From positions 2,914,001 to 2,978,000 of the forward strand of contig NZ_CP045246.1 in the NCBI RefSeq assembly GCF_035189165.1: a stretch of 64,000 nt of DNA. Reading direction: 5' to 3'. The position numbers and the translations under genes are program-made. Below, in pieces: positions 1 to 6,460 of the stretch (position 1 is the first letter of the stretch; the number at the start of each line of letters is the position of its first letter). This DNA is from Arthrobacter sp. JZ12. Lineage in GTDB: Bacteria > Actinomycetota > Actinomycetes > Actinomycetales > Micrococcaceae. Under the pieces are notes generated by a model. The model made no database searches. It had not been told where the DNA came from and worked only from the letters and a program-made list of their open reading frames with translations.

Positions 1-215
1 GCGATCCGCTGCTCGACCGCGTCCTGGGTCGGGTTGCCGATGCGGGTGTAGATCGGCGCGATCTCGGCGAGCGCGAAGCGGTTCGCGGCGCTCTCGGCGG
101 TCGGGAAGACGAACGACGTGGTCTGGTAGATGGGCAGGGCGCGTGCGCCGGTGGCGGCGTCGGGCTCCTGGCCTACGTGGATCTGACGGGTTTCAAAGGA
201 CCAACCGTTGGACAT
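1..215 (-). CDS. metY: O-acetylhomoserine/O-acetylserine sulfhydrylase, N-terminal part
   Basis: Only the first ~71 codons are in the window; the gene runs off the left edge. The translation starts MSNGWSFETRQIHVGQEPD and continues with ALPIYQTTSFVF and YTRIGNPTQDAVEQR, the conserved N-terminal landmarks of the Cys/Met-metabolism PLP enzyme family. The GQEPD and IYQTTSFVF pattern is typical of MetY, which makes homocysteine from O-acetylhomoserine and sulfide in the cytoplasm. The PLP lysine lies outside the window. The gene sits behind a SAM-IV-like riboswitch leader, which agrees with a methionine/cysteine biosynthetic role. Identity rests on the N terminus only. Confidence 0.85.
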   Translation of the reverse strand, partial: MSNGWSFETRQIHVGQEPDAATGARALPIYQTTSFVFPTAESAANRFALAEIAPIYTRIGNPTQDAVEQRI

Positions 216-239
216 TGAAGTCTCCTGGAATCAGGGCCC

Positions 240-376
240 GGCATGCTCGAAGCACCACGGGCCGCGCTTGCCACCCGACACTTCGCCGGACGGCCAGGTC
301 TTCACCCGGGGCACCCCGCCGCGGTTGGAGGGTTGCCGGCCAGCAAGCCGGGGCTATCTGCTGGCACTCATGACCT
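240..376 (-). ncRNA. SAM-IV-type riboswitch leader of metY
   Basis: Read on the minus strand, the leader has GGTCATGAGTGCCAGC, then GCTTGCTGGCCGGCAACC, then GGCGGGGTGCCCCGGGTGAA followed by GACC. GGTC at the start can pair with GACC to close the core helix, and GCCAGC pairs with GCTGGC. This is the core layout of the SAM-IV riboswitch class, known from Actinobacteria ahead of sulfur-metabolism genes. A GC-rich region of about 60 bases follows before the metY start at 215 and could form an expression platform. It would be expected to switch metY off when S-adenosylmethionine is plentiful. Boundaries are approximate; no covariance model was run. Confidence 0.8.
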
Positions 377-440
377 GAGCCCAGTGTAAGCAGACGGAGT
401 TCCATGGGCGTCAAGATGACGCGATGTGTAACTGTGGAGC

Positions 441-1172
441 GTGAGCGAAATCCGCATCGGCACCTCCGGCTGGAGCTACGACCACTGGAACGGCGTCTGC
501 TACCCGCATGGCACTCCCCCGGCGCGGCGGCTCGATTCCTACGTGGCCCGCTTCGACACGGTGGAGCTCAACGCCAGCTTCTACCGCTGGCCGCGGGATA
601 CGACGTTCGCCGGGTGGCGCCGTCGTCTTCCCCATGATTTTGCCCTGTCGGTGAAGGCACCCCGCGGGCTGACCCACGCGAAGAAGCTGTACGCGCCGGA
701 GGTGTGGATCGAGCGGATCGCCCGCTGCTGGCACGAGCTGGGCGACCGCCGCGCCGTCCTGCTCGTCCAGCTTCCGCCGGGGACGGAGCGCGACGACGCC
801 CGCCTGGACTACTTCCTGTCCCAGCTGCCCTGGTGGATCCGGGTGGCGGTCGAATTCCGCCATCCCAGCTGGCACGACGACGCCGTGTACGCGCTGCTCG
901 AACGGCACCAGGCCGCCTACACCGTCATGAGCGGAGCTGGTCTCCCCTGCGTTCTGCGGGCGACCGCGCCATTTGTGTACGCGCGGCTGCATGGCCCGGA
1001 TCATGGGCACCTGTATGCCGGCTCGTACTCGGACGCGGACCTGGGCTGGTGGGCGGACCGGATCCGGGAATGGCATGGCTCCGGCAAGGACGTGTACGTC
1101 TACTTCAATAACGACGGCGGCGGGAACGCTGTGCGGAACGCCGCGACTCTGCGGTCATCAGTGAACCGCTGA
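441..1172 (+). CDS. DUF72 (YecE-like) family protein
   Basis: A 243-residue protein with the DUF72 hallmarks: an N-terminal IRIGTSGWSYDHW motif, LNASFYRWP near residue 50, LSVKAPRGLTH near 70, and a C-terminal YVYFNNDGGGNAVRNA segment. DUF72 proteins are TIM-barrel-like and of unknown biochemical role; some are found near iron-sulfur or repair genes. The start is GTG at 441, giving an N terminus that aligns with the family. It lies divergent to metY across the riboswitch leader. Length is normal for the family and nothing looks broken. Family assignment is firm; function is unknown. Confidence 0.85.
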   Translation: MSEIRIGTSGWSYDHWNGVCYPHGTPPARRLDSYVARFDTVELNASFYRWPRDTTFAGWRRRLPHDFALSVKAPRGLTHAKKLYAPEVWIERIARCWHELGDRRAVLLVQLPPGTERDDARLDYFLSQLPWWIRVAVEFRHPSWHDDAVYALLERHQAAYTVMSGAGLPCVLRATAPFVYARLHGPDHGHLYAGSYSDADLGWWADRIREWHGSGKDVYVYFNNDGGGNAVRNAATLRSSVNR

Positions 1173-1211
1173 GTCCTTTACGCCTAACTCACGCGGTGCC
1201 ACAATCCTCTC

Positions 1212-1898
1212 GTGGCTGAGAAAATCTCGACCGCAAGGCCGCGGCTCGTGAGACCTACTGCGGTGGCGATCGGCCTACTGGTCGCCATCGTCCTGGTGTC
1301 CGCGGCGGTTCGGATCGCCGTCGACTGGCCGAACATCCTCGCGGGCACCGAGCCCACCGAGAACGACTTCGCTAGGCGGTACGTCGCCCACCCCTGGCTG
1401 GCATACGTTCACATAGCACCGGGACTCGTCTACCTGCTGGGCGCACCGCTGCAGCTGTCGCGGCGGTTCCGCACCCGGCACTACAACTTTCATCGGCGGC
1501 TCGGTCGGGTCCTGCTTACCTGCGCGCTGATCTCCGGACTCTTCGCGCTCTTCTTCGGCGTGCCGTATGCCTGGGCGGGAGCGCCTGAAGCGGTCGCGAC
1601 GGTCGTGTTCGGCTGCTGGTTCCTTGTGTGCCTCGTGCTCGCGTTCCGGGCCATCCGGGGTGATGACGTACGGCAACACCGGCGCTGGATGATTCGCGCA
1701 TTCGCCGTCGCCATCGGTATCGGAACCATCAGGATCTGGGTGGGTATCTTCGAGGGTGTGGAGCAGGCAACCTCCGGCGGGACATCGCCGGGCGAACCTG
1801 ACCCGACGATGTTCGGCATAGCGTTCTGGCTAGCGTTCACTATGCACGTCGCCGTCGGGGAATGGTGGCTGCGCCGTACACCCGCCCTCACCGGATGA
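1212..1898 (+). CDS. DUF2306 membrane protein
   Basis: A 228-residue integral membrane protein with about six hydrophobic segments, starting at GTG 1212. Features typical of DUF2306 are YVHIAPGLVYLLGAPLQ, HRRLGRVLL around residues 94-102 and QHRRWMIRAFAV around 153-164, where His residues sit at the ends of membrane helices. Members are predicted membrane proteins of unknown function; the repeated His could bind haem or metal, which is inference. It starts 39 bases after the DUF72 gene on the same strand, so the two may share a transcript. Confidence 0.8.
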   Translation: MAEKISTARPRLVRPTAVAIGLLVAIVLVSAAVRIAVDWPNILAGTEPTENDFARRYVAHPWLAYVHIAPGLVYLLGAPLQLSRRFRTRHYNFHRRLGRVLLTCALISGLFALFFGVPYAWAGAPEAVATVVFGCWFLVCLVLAFRAIRGDDVRQHRRWMIRAFAVAIGIGTIRIWVGIFEGVEQATSGGTSPGEPDPTMFGIAFWLAFTMHVAVGEWWLRRTPALTG

Positions 1899-1931
1899 CG
1901 GTGTCGGGGGCCAAACAGAACGAGGAGCGCG

Positions 1932-2150
1932 ATGCCGCCAGAAGATTCTCCAGTACCTACCGAGTACCCGCAGGCGATCGGACGCACCGCACGCCGAGCA
2001 CTCGCGCTGAGTGGGTACACGACGTTTGAGCACCTGACTCAGGTGACGACGAAGGAGCTGCTCGCCATCCACGGGGTGGGGCCGAAGGCGATCCGCCTCC
2101 TTGAAGGGGAGCTTCAGGCTAGGGGTTCAGGATTTCTGGAAGCACCGTAG
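1932..2150 (+). CDS. Small helix-hairpin-helix DNA-binding protein
   Basis: A 72-residue protein with a clean ribosome-binding site (GAGGAG) ahead of ATG 1932. Residues 15-60 read as a helix-hairpin-helix of the RNA polymerase alpha-CTD-like kind: GRTARRALALSGYTTFEHL followed by ELLAIHGVGPKAIRLLEGEL, where HGVGPKA is the glycine-containing hairpin. Small stand-alone proteins of this kind are common in actinobacteria and are annotated as DNA-binding; no target is known. It follows the DUF2306 gene by 33 bases and may be cotranscribed. Confidence 0.75.
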   Translation: MPPEDSPVPTEYPQAIGRTARRALALSGYTTFEHLTQVTTKELLAIHGVGPKAIRLLEGELQARGSGFLEAP

Positions 2151-2159
2151 CGAGGGCAG

Positions 2160-2504
2160 TCAGCTTCCGCTGCTTTTAGATGCGAGACCGACGCCGACCC
2201 ACCACTCAAGCTCTTCGTCGCCTTCCAGCCGGGCGCTTGGCACGGTGAGCCAGCCCGGGCCCATCAGCCGGTCCTTGCTCATGTAGGCGGGCTCGCCTCC
2301 TCGCTTGAGGAGGTCGTCGTAGTCTGCAGGATCGGTGCGCACCAGCAGGCTCCCGTCCTTGCCGGCCGCGACCGCCAACCGGCCATCCACCATGAAGGAC
2401 AGGACACCGAACATGCTTTTCTCCCGCACGTCCTGCTGGGAGCTCAATATGCCGCGGACCCTCTGGGCGAGCGCCTCACGAAGAGGGCTCTGGGCGGCGC
2501 TCAA
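2160..2504 (-). CDS. TfoX N-terminal domain protein
   Basis: A 114-residue protein that uses TTG at 2504, overlapping the stop of the upstream PspC gene in a TTGA junction, so the pair is translationally coupled. The body has VRGILSSQQDVREKSMFGVLSFMVDGRLAVAA and LLVRTDPADYDDLLKRGG, the pattern of the TfoX_N domain (the SMFG stretch is diagnostic). This domain occurs in the competence regulator TfoX of Proteobacteria, but in actinobacteria it is found alone in small proteins of unknown role. A longer reading frame extends upstream, but that part is in the PspC region and lacks family similarity. Confidence 0.75.
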   Translation of the reverse strand: MSAAQSPLREALAQRVRGILSSQQDVREKSMFGVLSFMVDGRLAVAAGKDGSLLVRTDPADYDDLLKRGGEPAYMSKDRLMGPGWLTVPSARLEGDEELEWWVGVGLASKSSGS

Positions 2505-2686
2505 GCATTCGCCTTGGGCAGGATGATCCACAGGATGATGTAGACGAGCTCGCCCACTCCCACCAGCCCAAAGATGATGAAGCCCAGCCGGACGAGCCAC
2601 TTGGGCAATCCGAACCCTGCGGCCAGCGCCGCACAGACTCCAGCGAGGACTTTGCCGTTACGGGGACGTGTCAGTGTGCCGGCCAT
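2501..2686 (-). CDS. PspC domain membrane protein
   Basis: A 61-residue protein starting at ATG 2686. It shows the PspC fold signature: a basic N terminus (TRPRNGKVLAGVCAALA), the GLPKWLVRLGFII segment, then one transmembrane helix ending VYIILWIILPKA. PspC proteins are inner-membrane partners of the phage-shock envelope stress response; in actinobacteria such small members occur without pspA nearby. It forms a two-gene unit with the TfoX-domain gene downstream through a 4-base overlap. Confidence 0.8.
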   Translation of the reverse strand: MAGTLTRPRNGKVLAGVCAALAAGFGLPKWLVRLGFIIFGLVGVGELVYIILWIILPKANA

Positions 2687-2814
2687 GCTCGGCACTCTAC
2701 GCTTCTTGCTGATTGGGCGAAACACTGACTAGTGGAGAACGAGGCTCTAAGCGAAGGAACGGCGCACTGTGCTCGGAATTTGGCACTGCGCTTCTTCGAC
2801 CCGGGAAGGAAGTC

Positions 2815-3648
2815 TCACTCTTCCAACGGTGGATTAACGCTGTAGTAGAAATAGAGACTGTCATCAAACGGTCCATCCGTCTGTTGAAACTCGCTTCCGT
2901 AGCGATGGTATTTCGAATCCGCAACCAAGATGAGACGAAGCGCGCAATCTTCCCGGATGTCCTTCTCAGAAAAAGTGTACGCAAACTCCAGGTCTTCCCC
3001 ATCACCCACTTTCTGGGTCCAAATTCCATCAGTGTCGCGTAGCGATCTGCCTGTAGACGGGCTAGACACATACCAGGTAACACCCTTTCCGCGCGCACTC
3101 ACGGCACGTGCCTTCAGAACCACACGCTGGCCCACATCGACACGTACGAATGACTCCACGTATGGCTGCACCTTCCACTGGGCGCCTTCCTGGCCAAAGG
3201 AATCACGCGCTGACTCGATCAAGGGGTAGTAATGTCCGGACAAATCCGCGCTTCCTAGAAAAAGTGATACCTGATTGGCGAGTTGTCCTGCGATACCCAA
3301 GATGAGATGTTCTTCGAAGGGCAGGAGCGAACGGTTGTGAGCGATCGTGTTCCGAATTGCGTTCACGATTCTGAAGAACTCACGGATCCTCCCGAAATCA
3401 AGGAAGATTGGTTTGAAATGTTGCCAGTTCTTTTCGACGAAGTCGGTGAGCTCATAGGTCATGGTGTAGTCGAGGAGGTCGTTGGACACAACCGCCCCCT
3501 TGCACTTAGCGACCTCTGTTGCCTGCCTTTCGGCCAGAGTCTCTTGGCTTGGAGCGCCAGCCTTTCCCACCCAATCGGACGAGAAGGTGAAGCGAATTGC
3601 GTTGCGAAGAACTATCTCCACTACATTCAATGCGCTTGAGGGGTCCAC
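2815..3648 (-). CDS. HEPN domain protein (Swt1-like), candidate RNase in a low-GC islet
   Basis: A 277-residue protein with a GTG start at 3648 preceded by AGGGTGG. Residues 1-135 look like a Swt1-type HEPN domain: FVEKNWQHFKPIF near 70-82 and NAIRNTIAHNR near 97-107. The latter contains the RX4H pair (R99, H104) that is catalytic in HEPN ribonucleases. Residues 140-277 form a second, probably beta-rich region that I do not recognise. Base composition is visibly poorer in GC than its neighbours (near half versus about two thirds), which suggests transfer. No antitoxin or partner gene adjoins it. Many HEPN proteins serve as toxins or anti-phage effectors; that role here is inference. Confidence 0.65.
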   Translation of the reverse strand: MDPSSALNVVEIVLRNAIRFTFSSDWVGKAGAPSQETLAERQATEVAKCKGAVVSNDLLDYTMTYELTDFVEKNWQHFKPIFLDFGRIREFFRIVNAIRNTIAHNRSLLPFEEHLILGIAGQLANQVSLFLGSADLSGHYYPLIESARDSFGQEGAQWKVQPYVESFVRVDVGQRVVLKARAVSARGKGVTWYVSSPSTGRSLRDTDGIWTQKVGDGEDLEFAYTFSEKDIREDCALRLILVADSKYHRYGSEFQQTDGPFDDSLYFYYSVNPPLEE

Positions 3649-3938
3649 GGTTCCACCCTAATACGCGGGCGACCTAATTAGTCACAAAGTAGATAGGTCC
3701 AGATTTGAAGCAAGTTATCTCGGGAGCGGCAGAGCATATCTCGCAGAACTGGACGCCCCATTTGATCCGCAGATCGACAAAATGCCTTTCCTCGCCCTTC
3801 TGATGTGCCTAGGGCTGCGTTGATCACTGCAGTGTCTCTCAACAGCGCCCGGGAGGTACCTTTTTCCTCGTCCGTGCCCATAACAACGACCCACGCCGCC
3901 CGTCGTCCGGGCGATCCTCCTCACGAAGGTGGCTTTGA
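3649..3938. other. Low-GC stretch without a convincing gene
   Basis: This continues the low-GC islet between the HEPN gene and the GNAT gene. Short open frames of 60-69 codons exist on the minus strand, but they overlap one another, lack ribosome-binding sites and resemble no family I know. It must hold the promoters of the HEPN gene (minus) and possibly the GNAT gene (plus). I see no tRNA, direct repeat or integrase remnant marking an insertion boundary. Confidence 0.5.
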
Positions 3939-4460
3939 ATGATGAAAATCGTCGCTGTCCCGTACGACTCTCCAGAAGTGGCTGCCCTTATCGAAGGCCT
4001 GCAGTCCGAGTACGTCCGCATCTACGGCTCACGCGATGAAACCCCCGTCGACGCCGCCGAATTCACGCCACCCCGCGGCACCATCGCGGTGGGCTATGTC
4101 GACGACGAACCCGTCGCCATCGGCGGCTGGCGCCTCCGCGACGACGGGCAGGCCGAGCTCAAGCGGATGTACGTCGTCGAGGTTCACCGCGGCTACGGCA
4201 GATCGCGCGCGATGCTCAGCTGGCTGGAGGAATCAGCAGCGGCAGCCGGCGTCCGGACCATGGTCCTCGAGACGAACCAGCAGCAACCCGCGGCTCTGGC
4301 GCTATACCGGTCGGCCGCATATCAACCTGTGCCCGGCTTCGGCATCTATACGGACGATCCGGACTCGGTCTACCTCGGACGCGACCTACGCCCCCAGGTA
4401 CCGGCCCGGGCGATGGTTCAAAGCGAGGATGAGGTTCAGCAGGACCACTCCGACCGCTGA
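3939..4460 (+). CDS. GNAT family N-acetyltransferase
   Basis: A 173-residue protein. Residues 50-140 carry a GNAT core: the strand AVGYVDDEPVAIGGWRL, then ELKRMYVVEVHRGYGRSRAML, where RGYGRS fits the acetyl-CoA-binding R/Q-x-x-G-x-G/A turn, and LETNQQQPAALALYRSAAYQPV near residues 107-128, the usual C-terminal strand-helix. The acceptor is unknown. The last 75 bases overlap the convergent membrane-protein gene on the other strand, so the ~20 C-terminal residues (rich in Q, E and D) are probably a non-conserved tail. Confidence 0.8.
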   Translation: MMKIVAVPYDSPEVAALIEGLQSEYVRIYGSRDETPVDAAEFTPPRGTIAVGYVDDEPVAIGGWRLRDDGQAELKRMYVVEVHRGYGRSRAMLSWLEESAAAAGVRTMVLETNQQQPAALALYRSAAYQPVPGFGIYTDDPDSVYLGRDLRPQVPARAMVQSEDEVQQDHSDR

Positions 4461-5045
4461 CACCAGCGCATTCAGCGGAGGGACAACAAGCATGGATCCC
4501 AGCACGACGGCGGCATCCAGGCACATCAGCACGTACCCCGCGCGCAGGCCAAACCGCTCCTGCAGGATGAGCGCGGCGATGTTGAAGCCACCCAGACTCG
4601 AGTTGTGGCGGAACAGGATGAGCACGCCCACCCCGCACAGCGCATTGCCGGCAAGCACCGCGTACCAGGTGTTCATTGCGGGCAGGTCGACGACGGCCGG
4701 ATGCAGATAGGAGAAGGCCGAAACCAGGAGGATGGCCAGCCCGCTTCTGAATGCGAAGCTCCACCCCTTCCCGCGGATCGCAAGCAGAAAGAACGGCAGG
4801 TTGATGGCCAGGAACAGCACGCCGAACGGAACCGGGATGCCGTAGTTGAGGAGGAGTGCCAGACCCGCCGTTCCGCCTGTCACGGCCGAGGAGCTGTTGA
4901 GAAGGAAGAGTCCGAGGGAAACGATAAAGGTGCCAACCAGCAACCCGAGGACATCTTCGAGCTTGCTGTGCCTGACCGGCGTGGCCACTGGGGCACTACT
5001 TGTTTGGATGGAACCGCTCCCTATCAAAATGCGCGAAAGTACCAT
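4386..5045 (-). CDS. YitT family membrane protein
   Basis: A 219-residue protein with about five to six hydrophobic helices. The sequence LGLFLLNSSSAVTGGTAGLALLLNY near residues 42-66 and the paired HNSSLGGFNIAALIL near 147-161 are the repeated G-rich helix starts of YitT/YczE-like membrane proteins. Function is not established; they are sometimes linked to transport. It lacks the C-terminal cytoplasmic DUF2179 domain of longer YitT proteins. It converges on the GNAT gene with a 75-base overlap, so the genes cannot both be terminated between their coding regions. The start at 5045 has only a weak ribosome-binding site. Confidence 0.75.
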   Translation of the reverse strand: MVLSRILIGSGSIQTSSAPVATPVRHSKLEDVLGLLVGTFIVSLGLFLLNSSSAVTGGTAGLALLLNYGIPVPFGVLFLAINLPFFLLAIRGKGWSFAFRSGLAILLVSAFSYLHPAVVDLPAMNTWYAVLAGNALCGVGVLILFRHNSSLGGFNIAALILQERFGLRAGYVLMCLDAAVVLGSMLVVPPLNALVSAVGVVLLNLILALNHRPGRYLGA

Positions 5046-5152
5046 CCAATTTTATCGACGCCGGGATGTGCTCCTCGTGGGAATCCTTGAGATCTTCCCT
5101 ACACGCAGCCCCTCTGCAGCCTCCTAGCCAACGCCCCTGCCGTTGTCCAGGA

Positions 5153-6460
5153 TCATGCGTAGTCGAGGATCATGGCATTCGTCCGCTGAATCCAGTCCCT
5201 GTGGGACCACATCGGATGATGCGGCGCCGCGTTGGACCCCAAAACCATCCCCCACACGCCGTGCTCCAGGGCGGTGCGAATGCCGTGCTCGGCCAACTCC
5301 CTCCCGATCGGGCCCTCCTCGAAGGTGCCGTTCAGCGGCGTGTAGCCGATCCACCCCTCACCGATCACTGCCGGAAGCTGCTGCCAGCGAGCCCAGCCGG
5401 CAACCGCGATGACCCTGGACTCGATCTCCCGACGCATAACCTCCCGATAGGCGCCGTATTCGTTGTACAGCCAGGTGTCCCAGGCGTCGGGGTCTACCCA
5501 GTCGTACCCGTACACCATCTGGTCCGTGACCACCGTGGCTTCGTACTTCCATTCGGCGGGCCGTCCGTATTCGGCAGGAGTGGGAGCGTCTTGCATCAGC
5601 AGGGCCTGCAGTTCGGCATTCGGGAAGCCCGCACTCCTTTCGGACCGGATATCGATCCGCTTCTGCAGCGCGTCCAGCACACCGTAGCTGTAGATATGGA
5701 ACTGCGCGGCGCCGAGCACGTCCGGCAGCTCATGCATGGTCAGGTGCGGAGGCTTCCCGAAGCTGGCTGTGACCAGCAGGTCCGTATGCTGTTCCTGCAG
5801 GCGCACGACCGCCTCGCTGCCGCCGTCGTGCAGTGCCGGAAGGATCGAAAAGTCCACCTCATTGTGTAGCTCCACCAGCGCAATCCGTTCCCGGTGGCCG
5901 GCCTCGGTCACTGCACCGATGAGCCGGTCCCAAGCGGCCGTCAGCACCGCATACCGGTCCTCCAGCGGCACCCGGTCGATAGCCCGGAACCACTCCTCGG
6001 ACCGCGCGAACGCGGGACTCTGCTGGTACTCCCAGCTTGCCAGCACGACGACGAGACCGTGCCGCGCCGCCGACTCGAACAGCTCCAGGAGACGGTCCTG
6101 CAGGTTCACGGTGTAGCCGCCGGGGGTGTCATACCAGCGGGTGCGCTGCCCGTAGAACCCTCCGCCGGGAGCGGCGCCGAGGCCCTCAATCTCCAGCGAC
6201 CGCGAGAGCCCGCCCAAACCCAAGTCCCCGAAAAGCAGCAGCGGCGCCGCACAGATGCGGATCGCGTTGAAGCCGAGCGCCGCGGTCTCGGCGCAGGCGG
6301 CGTCGAGGTCGGCATAGGGTCCGCCCTCCTCGGCCCGGGTGTACCAGGAAAAGTCCCAGAGGCAGACGGTCAACCGGTCCGGCAGGTGCTCGGGCATAGG
6401 GCCGGTCAGACCGGAATTGGTGGAGTCGATGGTCCCTGACCCGAGGTAGCGCTCGTTCAT
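5153..6460 (-). CDS. Cellulase-like TIM-barrel glycoside hydrolase
   Basis: A 435-residue protein without a signal peptide, so cytoplasmic. It matches the cellulase-like (GH5-related) family often found next to DUF5107 proteins: LWDFSWYTR near residue 35, GFNAIRICAAPLL near 65, ALVELHNEVDF near 195 with the likely acid/base Glu after Asn-like context, and LPAVIGEGWIGY near 370 with the likely nucleophile Glu. Its start overlaps the stop of the upstream DUF5107 gene by four bases (ATGA), so the two are coupled. Intracellular location plus the ABC importer next door suggests it trims imported oligosaccharides or a modified sugar. The substrate is unknown. Confidence 0.75.
   Translation of the reverse strand: MNERYLGSGTIDSTNSGLTGPMPEHLPDRLTVCLWDFSWYTRAEEGGPYADLDAACAETAALGFNAIRICAAPLLLFGDLGLGGLSRSLEIEGLGAAPGGGFYGQRTRWYDTPGGYTVNLQDRLLELFESAARHGLVVVLASWEYQQSPAFARSEEWFRAIDRVPLEDRYAVLTAAWDRLIGAVTEAGHRERIALVELHNEVDFSILPALHDGGSEAVVRLQEQHTDLLVTASFGKPPHLTMHELPDVLGAAQFHIYSYGVLDALQKRIDIRSERSAGFPNAELQALLMQDAPTPAEYGRPAEWKYEATVVTDQMVYGYDWVDPDAWDTWLYNEYGAYREVMRREIESRVIAVAGWARWQQLPAVIGEGWIGYTPLNGTFEEGPIGRELAEHGIRTALEHGVWGMVLGSNAAPHHPMWSHRDWIQRTNAMILDYA

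Noticed and set aside
193-414. A 73-codon minus-strand frame over the riboswitch
   Set aside because: The region matches the SAM-IV core RNA; the frame has no family features.
3678-3924. Two overlapping small minus-strand frames in the low-GC islet
   Set aside because: They overlap in different frames, lack ribosome-binding sites and match no family; an antitoxin role for the HEPN gene could not be supported.
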